Of a stretch of DNA of 64,000 nt, positions 34,876 to 45,170 are shown piece after piece (the stretch's first letter is position 1; the number at the start of each line of letters is the position of its first letter). The notes beneath the pieces are model-generated. The model did not search any database. It had not been told where the DNA came from and saw only the letters and a program-made list of their open reading frames with translations. The translations under genes and the position numbers were made by a program. The DNA comes from Candidatus Phaeomarinobacter ectocarpi. Lineage in GTDB: Bacteria; Pseudomonadota; Alphaproteobacteria; CGMCC-115125. Location of the stretch: contig NZ_HG966617.1 of the NCBI RefSeq assembly GCF_000689395.1, positions 1,175,174 to 1,239,173 of the forward strand, written 5' to 3'.

Positions 34876-36369
34876 ATGCAGGTCACCGAAACCCTCTCTG
34901 AAGGGCTGAAGCGCGAATTTACGGTTGTCATCGAAGCTGCGGACCTCGCTGGCCGCCTGGATGCCAAGCTGGATGAAATCAAGGGCCAGGTTCAGCTCAA
35001 GGGCTTCCGCCCGGGCAAAGTGCCCAAGTCGCACCTCATGAAGACCTACGGCAAGTCCGTAATGGGCGATGTCATTCAGGAGACCGTTGGTGAAACGTCC
35101 CAGAAGGCAATCGAAGAGCGCGAACTGAAACCAGCGCTGCAGCCGAACATCGAGCTTGAAGGCGATGTCGAGCCGGTGGTCGAGGGCAAGTCTGATCTCA
35201 CCTACAAGCTCACGTTCGAAATCATGCCCGATTTCGATTTGCCTGACTTCTCAGCTCTCACGCTCACTCGCCCTGTCGTTGAGGTCAGCGATGAGGAAGT
35301 AGACGAGTCCATCACTCAGATGGCTGCGCAGCAGCAGAACTTTGAGCCAAAGGACGAGAAGGCAAAAGCGGAGGACGGCGACCGCCTGACAATTGATTTC
35401 CTCGGCAAGGTCGACGATGTGGCGTTTGAAGGCGGCACCGCAGAAGGCGCCTCGTTGGTGATTGGGTCTGGTCAGTTCATCCCCGGTTTTGAAGAACAGC
35501 TCGTTGGCTCCAAGGCAGGCGACGACGTAACCGTCAATGTGACGTTCCCAGCGGAGTATGGTGCTGAGCACCTCGCGGGCAAGGACGCTGTATTCGAAGT
35601 GAAGGTCCAGGAAGTTGCGGGCCCCGCCGAAACAAAGATTGACGATGAGTTTGCCACGCAGATGGGGCTCGAAAGCCTGGATGCGCTGAAGGAAGCTCTC
35701 AAGGGCCGCATCGGTGAGGATTACGGTCGTATCTCTCGCAACCGCGTAAAACGTTCATTGCTTGATGAACTTGATGGCCTTTTGGATTTCGAACTGCCGC
35801 CGACGATGCTTGAGCAGGAAATCGAGCAGATCATCCAGCAGGCCCAGTCTGAAAAAGCGCATAGCGCTGAGGACTATGACCCTGAGCAGGATCATGACCA
35901 CGACCATTCCGACATTGAGATTTCCGATGAGGAAAAAGAAGAGTTCAAGGCAATCGCCGAGCGCCGCGTGCGCCTCGGCCTGCTTCTCTCTGAGGTGGGA
36001 ACGCGCAACGAAGTGCAGGTCACTCAGGACGAAGTGAACCGCGCCATCGCCGAACAGGCCCGCAACTTCCCAGGACAGGAGCAGCAGGTGTTCCAGTTCT
36101 ACACTCAGAACCAGCAAGCTCAGGCACAGATCCGCGCCCCTCTGTTCGAAGACAAGGTGGTCGATTACATCCTTGAGCTGGCCAAAGTCACTGACGAAAC
36201 AGTGACCCGTGAAGCGCTTCTGGAAGATCCCGATGCGCCAGCAGAAGATGCTGTTGATGCGAAGGAAGAAAAGCCGAAGAAGAAGGCTGCTGCCAAAAAG
36301 AAGGCGTCAACGAAGAAAAAAGCGACCTCCAAGAAGAAGGACGACAAAAAGAGCAAGGACGACAAATAG
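34876..36369 (+). CDS. tig: trigger factor
   Basis: A 497-residue ribosome-associated chaperone and prolyl isomerase. The ribosome-binding domain has KGFRPGKVPKSHLMKTYGKSVMGDVIQE (the GFRxGKxP loop, near 43-50). The FKBP domain (about 150-245) shows GDRLTIDFLGKVDDVAFEGGTAEGASLVIGSGQFIPGFEEQL. The C-terminal arm has an unusual acidic/His insert, DYDPEQDHDHDHSDIEISDEE (about 333-353), and a Lys-rich tail from about 460. Length is above the E. coli 432 because of these two. It starts the tig-clpP-clpX-lon block and has its own terminator. Confidence 0.95.
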   Translation: MQVTETLSEGLKREFTVVIEAADLAGRLDAKLDEIKGQVQLKGFRPGKVPKSHLMKTYGKSVMGDVIQETVGETSQKAIEERELKPALQPNIELEGDVEPVVEGKSDLTYKLTFEIMPDFDLPDFSALTLTRPVVEVSDEEVDESITQMAAQQQNFEPKDEKAKAEDGDRLTIDFLGKVDDVAFEGGTAEGASLVIGSGQFIPGFEEQLVGSKAGDDVTVNVTFPAEYGAEHLAGKDAVFEVKVQEVAGPAETKIDDEFATQMGLESLDALKEALKGRIGEDYGRISRNRVKRSLLDELDGLLDFELPPTMLEQEIEQIIQQAQSEKAHSAEDYDPEQDHDHDHSDIEISDEEKEEFKAIAERRVRLGLLLSEVGTRNEVQVTQDEVNRAIAEQARNFPGQEQQVFQFYTQNQQAQAQIRAPLFEDKVVDYILELAKVTDETVTREALLEDPDAPAEDAVDAKEEKPKKKAAAKKKASTKKKATSKKKDDKKSKDDK

Positions 36370-36450
36370 GCCTCAGTTGGTCTGCCGATCCGTCTCTTTC
36401 TGTGGATAAGTCTGGTCCGTCTTTACGGTTTGGCCAGCAAGACCTATCTA

Positions 36451-36488
36451 ATGTGGGGTAGCCGTGATTCACGGCACCCCACATTTTT
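36451..36488 (+). terminator. intrinsic terminator after tig
   Basis: TGTGGGGT pairs with ACCCCACA, enclosing an inner stem CCGTG/CACGG, followed by TTTTT. Confidence 0.8.
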
Positions 36489-36561
36489 GTTTGGCATACT
36501 GGGAATGCGAAGAAATCCAGTCTGTTAAACCCGCCAATTCGCACCAAGGACGACACTGAAG

Positions 36562-37200
36562 ATGCATGATCCCGTCGAGACTTACATGAACCTCGTGCCC
36601 ATGGTGGTCGAACAGACCAGCCGGGGTGAACGGTCCTACGACATCTTTTCCCGTCTCCTGAAGGAGCGGATCATTTTTGTGACCGGGCCTGTTGAAGATG
36701 GCATGGCCAGCCTGGTTACGGCGCAGCTTCTCTTTTTGGAGTCCGAGAACCCCAAAAAGGAGATTGCGATGTACATCAACTCTCCTGGCGGCATTGTGAC
36801 TTCAGGCATGGCGATCTACGACACCATGCAGTTTATCCGTCCTCAGATTTCCACGCTCTGCATTGGCCAGGCCGCATCCATGGGCTCTTTGCTCCTGGCG
36901 GCAGGCCAAAAGGACATGCGATTCGCGCTGCCAAATGCACGGATCATGGTCCACCAGCCGTCCGGCGGCTTCCAGGGGCAGGCGTCTGATATTGAAATTC
37001 ATGCCCGTGAAGTGCTCGCTCTGCGTGAGCGTCTCAATCAGATTTACGTGAAGCACACCGGTCAGGAGATCGACAAGGTTCAAGAAGCGCTGGAGCGCGA
37101 TAACTTCATGACACCTGAATCTGCTAAAGATTTCGGGATCATAGACGCTGTCATGGATAGCCGTCCGGGTGATCCTGCTGATGAAGCAGAGGCTGCGTAA
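36562..37200 (+). CDS. clpP: ATP-dependent Clp protease proteolytic subunit
   Basis: A 212-residue ClpP with the triad Ser106 ([10 protein letters not shown]), His131 (MVHQPSGG) and Asp180 (ERDNFM). The start [39 protein letters not shown] is normal for the family, with the propeptide and processing region. It forms the degradation chamber that ClpX, encoded 306 bp downstream, feeds. Length and motifs are complete. Confidence 0.97.
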   Translation: MHDPVETYMNLVPMVVEQTSRGERSYDIFSRLLKERIIFVTGPVEDGMASLVTAQLLFLESENPKKEIAMYINSPGGIVTSGMAIYDTMQFIRPQISTLCIGQAASMGSLLLAAGQKDMRFALPNARIMVHQPSGGFQGQASDIEIHAREVLALRERLNQIYVKHTGQEIDKVQEALERDNFMTPESAKDFGIIDAVMDSRPGDPADEAEAA

Positions 37201-37506
37201 CACCGAATTCGGCCACTTTTTGTCCGAATTCTCACGGTGCCTGATTTTTCGGCACCTTGACTAAGGTAAATGCGGCTCCACGTTGGTCTTAACCGGGTGT
37301 TGATTGCCCTTCGGCTATCGTGGTCGAATGAAAAAGACGGGATTCGCCTGAATCCCCCCTCCTTGTTGCCTTCCATTCATCTTGGCTGGCGTAGCGTTTG
37401 CAGTCCGAGGGGCAGATGGGGACGGTGGTTCAGGCACCAACAAGCGCACGGCGCGGAGTTTTCCGCTGCCAGGCCGATATCGAGGAACCCTTTTGGGTAG
37501 GTTTTT
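37201..37506. other. clpP-clpX intergenic region with inverted repeats
   Basis: 306 bp without a gene. GAATTCGG (37205-37212) is repeated inverted as CCGAATTC (37224-37231), and GGTGCC (37236-37241) as GGCACC (37251-37256). The hairpins lack a T run after them, so termination is doubtful. A separate clpX promoter is likely downstream, but I cannot point to one. Confidence 0.4.
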
Positions 37507-38781
37507 ATGAGCAAAGTCAGCGGCGGCAGCGGCGATTCAAAAAACACTCTCTACTGCTCATTCTGTGGCAAGAGCCAGCATGAGGTGCGCAAGCTGATTG
37601 CTGGTCCAACGGTATTCATCTGCGATGAGTGCGTTGAGCTGTGCATGGACATCATCCGTGAAGAGAACAAGTCCTCACTGGTAAAATCCCGCGATGGCGT
37701 TCCCACGCCACTCGACATCAATGAAGTGCTCGACGAGTACGTGATCGGCCAGGCCCATGCAAAGCGCGTGCTGGCAGTTGCCGTACACAATCACTACAAG
37801 CGCCTTGGCCACGCGTCCAAGAATTCCGAAGTTGAACTCGCCAAGTCAAACATTCTCCTGATCGGTCCAACCGGTTGCGGTAAAACGCTCCTCGCGCAGA
37901 CCCTTGCACGTATTCTGGACGTGCCGTTCACGATGGCGGATGCCACCACACTTACCGAAGCCGGTTACGTGGGTGAAGACGTTGAGAACATCATTCTCAA
38001 GCTGCTGCAATCTGCTGACTACAATGTGGAACGCGCCCAGCGTGGTATCGTCTATATCGACGAAGTGGATAAGATTTCCCGCAAGTCCGACAATCCATCC
38101 ATCACGCGCGATGTGTCTGGTGAGGGTGTCCAGCAGGCTTTGCTCAAAATCATGGAAGGCACGGTTGCAAGTGTGCCTCCCCAGGGTGGCCGCAAGCATC
38201 CACAGCAGGAATTTCTGCAAGTAGACACAACCAATATCCTCTTCATTTGCGGTGGTGCCTTTGCCGGCCTCGAGAAGATCATCGGCAGTCGTGGCAAGTC
38301 CACGTCAATCGGCTTCGCTGCTCAGGTGGAAGCGGAAGACGACCGCAAGACCGGCGAACTGCTGAAATCCATCGAGCCGGAAGATCTGCTGAAGTTCGGT
38401 CTCATTCCGGAATTCGTTGGTCGTGTGCCGGTTCTTGCGACGCTTGAAGATCTTGATTCCGATGCGCTGATTAAAATCCTGACCGAGCCCAAAAATGCGC
38501 TCGTCAAGCAATACCAGCGTCTGTTTGAGATGGAAGACACGCAGCTCACCTTCACAGAGGAAGCGCTGAAAGCGATTTCCCTCAAGGCGATCGAACGCAA
38601 GACAGGTGCCCGCGGATTGCGCTCCATTCTGGAATCGATCCTGCTGGAAACCATGTTCGAGCTGCCTGGTCTGGATGGTGTGGAAGAAGTCGTTATTTCT
38701 GGCGACGTTGTCGAAGGACGCGCCCAGCCGCTTTACATCTACGCCGAGCGCAAAGCTGAAGAAGCCGACGCCAGCGCATAA
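37507..38781 (+). CDS. clpX: Clp protease ATP-binding subunit ClpX
   Basis: A 424-residue AAA+ unfoldase, the same length as in E. coli. The zinc-binding domain has Cys17, Cys20, Cys39 and Cys42 (CSFCGK...CDEC). The AAA+ core has Walker A GPTGCGKT, Walker [10 protein letters not shown], the pore segment near GYVGED, and [11 protein letters not shown] with the sensor region [11 protein letters not shown]. It selects substrates for ClpP. ATG 37507 lies just after GGGTAGGTTTTT. Confidence 0.98.
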   Translation: MSKVSGGSGDSKNTLYCSFCGKSQHEVRKLIAGPTVFICDECVELCMDIIREENKSSLVKSRDGVPTPLDINEVLDEYVIGQAHAKRVLAVAVHNHYKRLGHASKNSEVELAKSNILLIGPTGCGKTLLAQTLARILDVPFTMADATTLTEAGYVGEDVENIILKLLQSADYNVERAQRGIVYIDEVDKISRKSDNPSITRDVSGEGVQQALLKIMEGTVASVPPQGGRKHPQQEFLQVDTTNILFICGGAFAGLEKIIGSRGKSTSIGFAAQVEAEDDRKTGELLKSIEPEDLLKFGLIPEFVGRVPVLATLEDLDSDALIKILTEPKNALVKQYQRLFEMEDTQLTFTEEALKAISLKAIERKTGARGLRSILESILLETMFELPGLDGVEEVVISGDVVEGRAQPLYIYAERKAEEADASA

Positions 38782-38824
38782 GTGCGCAAAGCCCCTAGGT
38801 CTTATGTCGACAACAAGATATGGC

Positions 38825-38854
38825 CTTGAAGCACGGCTCTTGCGCACCAGATAT
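38825..38854 (+). promoter_or_regulatory. heat-shock (RpoH-type) promoter before lon
   Basis: CTTGAAG (38825-38831) and CCAGATAT (38847-38854) are 15 bp apart. They fit the sigma32 consensus CTTGAAA / CCCCATAT with a few changes. It lies about 150 bp before the lon ATG, where heat-shock control is expected. Confidence 0.5.
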
Positions 38855-39006
38855 TGAGGTGAAGCGCGGTGCGTCCTGTACGGCCGCTGCTCCCCAAAAT
38901 GGTAGAAATCTGGGTTTTTGGCACCGGTCACTCTCATGTCGTGTGTCTGCATAAAACCCGCCAGGACGCCTCACGCTAGGGTCCGTCAGATAAAAGGTGA
39001 CTTTGT

Positions 39007-41469
39007 ATGACTGAGAGCACCGATACACCCAAAAGCAGTGGAAACACCGGCATTGTGACTCCGCGGCCTGAAGGCCTCCCGGTCTTGCCGCTGCGTGATA
39101 TTGTTGTGTTCCCGCACATGGTGGTGCCGCTTTTCGTGGGCCGCCCAAAGTCCGTTCGCGCCCTTGAGGACGTGATGGCGGAAGATAAGCAGATTTTGCT
39201 GCTCACCCAGAAAGATGCATCAGACGATGATCCGTCTACTGATGATATGTATGACATCGGCGCGGTCGCGACCGTTCTGCAGCTCCTCAAATTGCCTGAC
39301 GGGACAGTCAAGGTTCTGGTTGAAGGTGTTCGCCGCGCAAAGGTAACTGAATGGGTCGCCAATGATGAATTCTTCCAGGCCAAGATGGATGTTCTGGAAG
39401 ATGACGAAAGCGGAGAGGCTGAGATCAACGCCCTCAAGCGATCTGTGACCGGTCATTTCGAAGAATATGTGAAGCTCAACAAAAAGGTTCCGCCTGAAGT
39501 TGTGGTTTCAGTTGGTCAGATCACCGAAGCCTCCAAGCTGGCTGATACGGTGTCTTCACACCTCAACATCCGCATTTCTGAAAAGCAGGAATTGCTTGAG
39601 CTGATCGCCGTGCGCGAACGGCTGGAGCGGATCTATGGCTTTATGGAAGGTGAGATCAGCGTCCTTCAGGTTGAGAAGGAAATTCGCAAGCGCGTCAAAA
39701 CCCAGATGGAGAAGACGCAGCGCGAGTACTATCTCAACGAACAGATGAAGGCGATCCAGAAGGAACTCGGCGAAGGCGAAGACGGCAAGGACGATATTGC
39801 CGAACTCGAAGAGCGTATCGAGAAAACCAAGTTCTCCAAGGAAGCCAAGGAAAAGGCCAATGCTGAGCTCAAGAAGCTCAAGCAGATGAGCCCGATGTCC
39901 GCTGAATCCACGGTAGTGCGCAATTACCTGGATTGGATGCTGTCTATTCCCTGGGGCAAGAAGGGCCGTGTCAAAAAGGACCTCAATGCCGCAGAGAAGG
40001 TCCTCAATGACGACCACTTCGGTCTGGAGAAGGTCAAGGAACGTATCCTTGAGTACCTTGCGGTTCAGCAGCGGACAAACAAGCTGCGCGGACCAATCCT
40101 GTGCCTCGTCGGACCTCCCGGTGTTGGTAAGACGTCGCTTGGTAAATCGATTGCCAAGGCAACGGGCCGTGATTTCGTACGCATGTCGCTTGGTGGTGTT
40201 CGTGACGAAGCTGAAATCCGTGGTCATCGCCGGACATATATCGGCTCCATGCCGGGCAAGATCATTCAGTCGATGAAGAAGGCAAAGTCGGTGAACCCGC
40301 TCTTCCTGCTCGATGAAATCGACAAGATGGGGCAGGATTTCAGGGGCGACCCGGCATCTGCTCTGCTGGAGGTCCTGGACCCAGAGCAGAATGCGTCATT
40401 TGCCGACCACTACATGGAAGTCGACTACGACCTCTCCAATGTGATGTTCGTCACAACGGCAAATACGCTCAACATGCCGCAGCCTCTGATGGATCGGATG
40501 GAGATCATCCGCATTGCCGGCTATACGGAAGACGAAAAAGTCGAGATTGCCAGGCGTCATCTGATCAACCGCCAGTTCAAGGCTCATGGTCTCAAGAAGG
40601 GCGAGTGGGAAATCAATGATGATGGCCTGCGCACCTTGATCCGTCGCTACACCCGCGAAGCAGGGGTGCGAAACCTTGAGCGTGAGCTTGCAGGCTTGGC
40701 CCGCAAGGCGGTGAAGCAGATCCTGACCAGCGAAGTTGAGAAGGTGCTTGTCACCGATGATAACATCGAAGAGTACGCTGGCGTTCCAAAGTTCCGCTTC
40801 GGGGTCGGTGAAGAAGAGGATCAGGTCGGTGCGGTAACCGGTCTGGCTTGGACAGAAGTGGGCGGCGAATTGCTGACCATTGAAGGCGTCATGGTGCCAG
40901 GCAACGGTAAGATGACGACCACCGGCAAGCTTGGCGATGTGATGAAGGAGTCAATCGGAGCGGCATCTTCCTATGTGAAGTCGCGATCCGTTGAGCTCGG
41001 CATTCGCCCGACATTCTTCCAGCGTAAGGACATTCACGTCCACGTGCCGGAAGGCGCAACGCCCAAGGATGGTCCTTCCGCTGGCATTGGCATGGCGACC
41101 ACCATCATCTCATTGATGACGGGCATTCCCGTGCGCAAAGATATAGCCATGACTGGCGAAGTCACTCTTCGGGGCCGTGTTTTGCCGATTGGTGGCCTGA
41201 AAGAAAAGCTCCTTGCAGCTCTTCGTGGCGGCATCAAAAAGGTGCTGATCCCGGAAGAGAATGCCAAGGACCTGCCGGAGATCCCCGATAACGTGAAGAA
41301 CGAAATCGAGATCGTACCGGTCTCCAGCATGGATGAGGTTGTGAAACACGCCCTTGTGGAGGCCGTGACACCGCTTGACCCGGAAACGACGGAGCTTGAA
41401 GAGCAAGCTCTGTCTAATCTGGCTCAGGGTGCAGGGGCCGCCGGAGAAGGCGCAATTCGCGCCCATTAA
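39007..41469 (+). CDS. lon: ATP-dependent protease Lon
   Basis: An 820-residue LonA protease. The N-terminal substrate domain starts [27 protein letters not shown]. The AAA+ module has Walker [13 protein letters not shown] and Walker [10 protein letters not shown]. The protease domain has the dyad Ser691 (KDGPSAGIG) and Lys734 ([10 protein letters not shown]). It degrades misfolded and short-lived regulatory proteins in the cytoplasm. A heat-shock-like promoter precedes it, and a terminator follows 41 bp after the stop. Confidence 0.98.
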   Translation: MTESTDTPKSSGNTGIVTPRPEGLPVLPLRDIVVFPHMVVPLFVGRPKSVRALEDVMAEDKQILLLTQKDASDDDPSTDDMYDIGAVATVLQLLKLPDGTVKVLVEGVRRAKVTEWVANDEFFQAKMDVLEDDESGEAEINALKRSVTGHFEEYVKLNKKVPPEVVVSVGQITEASKLADTVSSHLNIRISEKQELLELIAVRERLERIYGFMEGEISVLQVEKEIRKRVKTQMEKTQREYYLNEQMKAIQKELGEGEDGKDDIAELEERIEKTKFSKEAKEKANAELKKLKQMSPMSAESTVVRNYLDWMLSIPWGKKGRVKKDLNAAEKVLNDDHFGLEKVKERILEYLAVQQRTNKLRGPILCLVGPPGVGKTSLGKSIAKATGRDFVRMSLGGVRDEAEIRGHRRTYIGSMPGKIIQSMKKAKSVNPLFLLDEIDKMGQDFRGDPASALLEVLDPEQNASFADHYMEVDYDLSNVMFVTTANTLNMPQPLMDRMEIIRIAGYTEDEKVEIARRHLINRQFKAHGLKKGEWEINDDGLRTLIRRYTREAGVRNLERELAGLARKAVKQILTSEVEKVLVTDDNIEEYAGVPKFRFGVGEEEDQVGAVTGLAWTEVGGELLTIEGVMVPGNGKMTTTGKLGDVMKESIGAASSYVKSRSVELGIRPTFFQRKDIHVHVPEGATPKDGPSAGIGMATTIISLMTGIPVRKDIAMTGEVTLRGRVLPIGGLKEKLLAALRGGIKKVLIPEENAKDLPEIPDNVKNEIEIVPVSSMDEVVKHALVEAVTPLDPETTELEEQALSNLAQGAGAAGEGAIRAH

Positions 41470-41510
41470 GGCGTTATCCAGCCGTTCTGGCTGATTCGAA
41501 AAACCATCTA

Positions 41511-41546
41511 AGCGGCGGGGTTTCTTGGCCCCGCCGCTTCTTTTTT
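41511..41546 (+). terminator. intrinsic terminator after lon
   Basis: AGCGGCGGGG pairs with CCCCGCCGCT around TTTCTTGG, followed by TCTTTTTT. Confidence 0.85.
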
Positions 41547-41658
41547 GGTTTCCGGTGTCGCGTCGCAAAAGCTGCTTTTCTATCAATGGCTTAACCGTTT
41601 TTGTGACATCGAATTAAAAAAATCGATTGAAAACAAGGGGTTAGAGCTATTGAGAGAC

Positions 41659-41702
41659 GTGCGGTGGCACTGCGCCTATGGTGCGCCGCACCATCTTTTT
41701 TG
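41659..41702 (+). terminator. hairpin with T run in the hupB leader
   Basis: GTGCGG (41659-41664) pairs with CCGCAC (41686-41691), with an inner GCAC/GTGC pairing, followed by CATCTTTTTT. It lies about 100 bp before the HU start and after a possible TTGAAA/TATTGA promoter (41627, 41648), so it may attenuate hupB rather than end lon transcription. Confidence 0.4.
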
Positions 41703-41799
41703 CCGGATTTCTGCGGAAAAAGCCTTGGTCGGCACTTCCACGCGGGTCTAACCTCAATGTCCTAAACCGCACCACATTCCAAGCGATGGGGCATTCAAA

Positions 41800-42075
41800 G
41801 TGAATAAGAACGATCTGATTGCAGAAGTGGCCGAACAGACCGGCCTGTCTAAAACCGATGCGACAACAGCAGTTGAAAGCGTCTTCGACCAGGTCACCAA
41901 GACCCTACAGGGTGGTGACGAAGTCCGGATCGTCGGATTTGGGACTTTCAGTGTGTCGCAACGCGCTGCCAGTGAAGGGCGTAATCCACGCACTGGCGAG
42001 AAGATTCAGATACCTGCGTCCAAGCAGCCTAAGTTCAAGGCTGGCAAGGGCCTGAAGGATGCTGTGAACAGCTGA
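41800..42075 (+). CDS. hupB: DNA-binding protein HU
   Basis: A 91-residue HU-type nucleoid protein, full length. It starts with GTG 41800 (MNKNDLIAEVAEQTGLSKTDATTAVESVFD). The DNA-binding arm region is VRIVGFGTFSVSQRAASEGRNPRTGEKIQIPASKQPKFKAGKGLKDAVN, with the GRNPRTG loop and the Pro that intercalates DNA. It follows lon as in many proteobacteria. IHF subunits would differ in the arm sequence. Confidence 0.97.
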   Translation: MNKNDLIAEVAEQTGLSKTDATTAVESVFDQVTKTLQGGDEVRIVGFGTFSVSQRAASEGRNPRTGEKIQIPASKQPKFKAGKGLKDAVNS

Positions 42076-42130
42076 TTTCAGCAGACGTCTATTGGGCACC
42101 GCTGAGTACGGCCCTTTTGATTGGTACCAG

Positions 42131-42172
42131 GACGGCCTGAGCGCCCCGACAGGGGCTGCCGGGCCGTTTTGC
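42131..42172 (+). terminator. intrinsic terminator after hupB
   Basis: ACGGCC (42132-42137) pairs with GGCCGT (42162-42167), enclosing an inner GCGCCCC/AGGGGCTGC stem, followed by TTTTG. Confidence 0.6.
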
Positions 42173-42224
42173 GTTGCTCGGCCCCGAAAAGATCCAAAAG
42201 TGTCCAGAAGCAGCCAAATCCCTC

Positions 42225-42253
42225 TTGGCGAATGACGTGAGGTGGCGTATGAC
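42225..42253 (+). promoter_or_regulatory. promoter of tRNA-Val
   Basis: TTGGCG (42225-42230) and TATGAC (42248-42253) are 17 bp apart and end 50 bp before the tRNA. Confidence 0.45.
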
Positions 42254-42302
42254 CTGCCTCCGCGCTCCGTCAAGAGAGCGCGTCAGCCATACGGCATCAC
42301 AT

Positions 42303-42378
42303 GGGCGGTTAGCTCAGCTGGAAGAGCATCTCGTTTACACCGAGAGGGTCGGCGGTTCGAGCCCGTCACCGCCCACCA
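42303..42378 (+). tRNA. tRNA-Val (UAC)
   Basis: Acceptor GGGCGGT/ACCGCCC, discriminator A and encoded CCA. The anticodon stem TCTCG/CGAGA encloses TTTACAC, so the anticodon is TAC. The T arm is GGCGGTTCGAGCCCGTC. The cloverleaf is complete. Confidence 0.96.
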
Positions 42379-42540
42379 TGTGCCTTTGATCCCCCAGAAT
42401 GATCTTCCAACTATCCGGCGCTTAGCCGGGCATTTACCTTTGATATCTAGATTGCGTTGAGTTGCAGTTCGGAGCGACGAGGAAGTCGTACGCCGAAAAC
42501 ACCGGCTTGATGTCCGGGATGCAGGTCAGGGCGAAGAACT

Positions 42541-45024
42541 ATGAAGGACACAGGTCCGGAGGCACCCAGCATTGATGCTGCTGACAGTGCGCCTTCTATC
42601 GATTGGCTGCCAAGTCCGACGCTCCTGGTAAGCGCTCAGGGTGAATGCTTTTCGGCATCAGATACTGCGTGCGAATTGCTGTCTATGGACCGCGAGGCCC
42701 TTCTTGGGGGCGGTTGGATCAGCACCTTCCGTGGTACCGACGAAAATATTCGCTGGATCGCATCCATGGCGGGTCTCCAGGGCGGTTCATTGTCGATGGA
42801 CCTCGCGGCCGCGACACAACCTGGCCGGTCATTCCAACTTGAGTTCAAGCCGGCGCCCAACACGCAGGGCATGTTGTTCGTTTGCCTGTCCGAGACCACT
42901 TTGGAACGACAGGCCCGGTGGGCTACCGATCACTACAAGACACTGCTGGATCGTATTCAGACCGTAAGCAACACAGGTTACTGGCGTTATGACGTCTCTA
43001 CCGGAAGTGTTTTGTGGTCTGACCGCGTGTTTGAAATCCACGGTCTCGAACCTGATCCTTCAGGCGTAGACATCGATACCGCCATAGCAGCGTATCATCC
43101 CGATGATCGCCAGCGTGTGCGTGACTGCATCAGTCATAGCCTTGAGACCGGTGAAGCATTTGACTTTGACTTACGCATTGTCCGCCCCGATGGGAGCATT
43201 CGACATGTTGTATCACGGGGCGAAGTTGAAAATGCCGACGAGCCCGGTGCCGCAAGACTGTTTGGTGTTTTCCATGATGTGACATCGGAGCGCGAAGAAG
43301 ACCTTGCAAACCAGGTAACACAAGAGCGTCTGCGGATGGTTGTAGAGGCCTCCCGCGACGGACTGTGGGATTGGGACTACGGGTCCAATGTCATTTTCAT
43401 GTCTGAGCGGCTCAAGGAAATCCTTGGTTTGACTGAAACAGGAAATGCGTTTGACGCAGATTCCGTAAGAGCATTCATTCATCCCGAACATCGAAAATCG
43501 TTCTACAGCCTCGTCGAAAGGTCCTTTGCAACAGGCAATCGGTGTGAAGGTGAAGTTCGATTCATAAGAGCTGATGGCACCGATGGATGGGTTCAGGTCA
43601 AAGCCGTCGCGTCATTCGATAGCGATGGCAAGCCCGGCCGTGTTGTATGCGCCGTAGGGGACATTACGGAGCGCCGCCGCGCCGAAGAAGAATTGCGTCA
43701 GGCGCGCGCGGATGCGTTGGAAGCCAGCGAAGCCAAGTCCAAGTTTGTTGCAACTGTCAGTCATGAATTGCGTACACCGCTCAACGGCATCATCGGGATG
43801 CTCGATCTCCTGACCAGCGCCAAGTTGAACTCAGATCAGCAGCCCCTTGCCGATATCGCCATCGACAGTGCCCGTGGCTTGCTTGCGATCCTCGATGACC
43901 TGCTTGACCTTTCGAAACTGGACGCAAACCGGCTCGAACTGAATCCGGTCGAATTTCGACCGTACGACTTGGTGCAGGGAGTCATTCACCTGTTTGCACC
44001 GGGGGCCGCGCAGCGCGACATGGGCATTTTCCTGAACGTGGACCCACATGTGCCAGACGCGATTGTGGCTGACAAGGTACGATTGCGTCAGATCCTGTCC
44101 AACCTCATTGGCAATGCGCTGAAGTTTACAGATGCAGGTACCATCAATGTCCATCTGTCATTGACCAAAGGGACAGAAGGGCAAGCCCAGTTGAGGTGCT
44201 CGGTTCAAGACACGGGCATTGGAATTGATAGCGACGCACAGGCGCGACTTTTCGAACCCTACGTTCAGGCCTCCGGCAAGACATTCGAGGAATTCGGCGG
44301 CACCGGATTGGGGCTTGCCATATGCAAGCAACTCGCCGAACGCATGGGCGGCAAAATTGGAGTGGACAGTAAGCCCGGTATGGGCAGCACTTTCTGGTTC
44401 ACCGTGGATTTTGCCGAACCCGAAAACGCTGCTGGTGATGAGCATGTGGCGCCTACACGCACGGCCATGCAAATGAGGTTCAGGGGCGCAAATGTTGACG
44501 CTTCCTCAGAGCCAGCGCTGAAATTAGATGAGCCGGCAGTCCGATTGCCATCGAAGCTTGAAGCCGTGTCTGCGCCATCCGCCGACCGCGACCCGTCAAA
44601 GCCCCATTTGCTGATTGCCGAGGACAATGCTGTGAACCAGAGGGTTATCACGGCAATGGTCTCAAGGCTTGGATACACCTACGACCTTGTGGAAGACGGA
44701 GCACAAGCGATTGAAGCTGTTCGCGGTACCGCGTACGACGCCGTGCTGATGGATGTCCAGATGCCGAACATCGATGGTGTTATGGCGACCCGCCTCATCC
44801 GTGAAGAAGAACGTGATACCGACCGCAATGTACCCATTATAGCGATTACCGCTCATGCAATGCGGGGCACCAAGCAGGACTACCTGGCTGCGGGGATGAC
44901 CGACTTTGTACCCAAGCCGATTTCAGTCAAGGCGCTGGCTGTAAGCCTCCACAAACTCTGCGGCAGCAAGTCAAATGACAGTGCGGATGAGAATTCCACA
45001 GCTTTAGGGTCTGCAGGTGCTTGA
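42541..45024 (+). CDS. hybrid sensor histidine kinase with PAS domains and receiver
   Basis: An 827-residue soluble hybrid kinase with no membrane segment. PAS-like regions lie at about 20-120 (weak), 130-250 (WRYDVSTGSVLWSDRVFEIHGLEP ... GVFHDVTSERE) and 260-380 (DGLWDWDYGSNVIFMSERLKEILGL ... GDITERRRAEEE). HisKA has His408 in KFVATVSHELRTPLNGIIGML; the ATPase domain has LRQILSNLIGNALKFTD and FGGTGLGLAICKQLAERMGG. The C-terminal receiver has Asp738 in VLMDVQMPNIDG. No partner regulator or phosphotransfer gene is adjacent, so the pathway is unknown. ATG 42541 gives a sensible start. Confidence 0.92.
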   Translation: MKDTGPEAPSIDAADSAPSIDWLPSPTLLVSAQGECFSASDTACELLSMDREALLGGGWISTFRGTDENIRWIASMAGLQGGSLSMDLAAATQPGRSFQLEFKPAPNTQGMLFVCLSETTLERQARWATDHYKTLLDRIQTVSNTGYWRYDVSTGSVLWSDRVFEIHGLEPDPSGVDIDTAIAAYHPDDRQRVRDCISHSLETGEAFDFDLRIVRPDGSIRHVVSRGEVENADEPGAARLFGVFHDVTSEREEDLANQVTQERLRMVVEASRDGLWDWDYGSNVIFMSERLKEILGLTETGNAFDADSVRAFIHPEHRKSFYSLVERSFATGNRCEGEVRFIRADGTDGWVQVKAVASFDSDGKPGRVVCAVGDITERRRAEEELRQARADALEASEAKSKFVATVSHELRTPLNGIIGMLDLLTSAKLNSDQQPLADIAIDSARGLLAILDDLLDLSKLDANRLELNPVEFRPYDLVQGVIHLFAPGAAQRDMGIFLNVDPHVPDAIVADKVRLRQILSNLIGNALKFTDAGTINVHLSLTKGTEGQAQLRCSVQDTGIGIDSDAQARLFEPYVQASGKTFEEFGGTGLGLAICKQLAERMGGKIGVDSKPGMGSTFWFTVDFAEPENAAGDEHVAPTRTAMQMRFRGANVDASSEPALKLDEPAVRLPSKLEAVSAPSADRDPSKPHLLIAEDNAVNQRVITAMVSRLGYTYDLVEDGAQAIEAVRGTAYDAVLMDVQMPNIDGVMATRLIREEERDTDRNVPIIAITAHAMRGTKQDYLAAGMTDFVPKPISVKALAVSLHKLCGSKSNDSADENSTALGSAGA

Positions 45025-45049
45025 CACCTACCTATAGGGTGCCCTAGAC
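45021..45049 (+). promoter_or_regulatory. promoter of tRNA-Asp
   Basis: TTGACA (45021-45026) and CTAGAC (45044-45049) are 17 bp apart. The -35 overlaps the kinase stop codon, and the tRNA begins 45 bp after the -10. Confidence 0.6.
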
Positions 45050-45093
45050 ACGCCGCTCTGCAGCGCAAAACTGTGCCTGTGGAACCCTTACGC

Positions 45094-45170
45094 GGGGGTG
45101 TAGCTCAGTTGGTTAGAGTGCCGGCCTGTCACGCCGGAGGTCGCGGGTTCGAGTCCCGTCACTCCCGCCA
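45094..45170 (+). tRNA. tRNA-Asp (GUC)
   Basis: Acceptor GGGGGTG pairs with CACTCCC (one G-T pair), the discriminator is G, as Asp tRNAs require, and CCA is encoded. The anticodon stem CCGGC/GCCGG holds CTGTCAC, giving GTC. The T arm is GCGGGTTCGAGTCCCGT. Confidence 0.96.

Noticed and set aside
34650..45170. tRNA genes as integration sites for an island
   Set aside because: No integrase, no direct repeat of a tRNA 3' end, and the flanking genes are core genes in the usual order.
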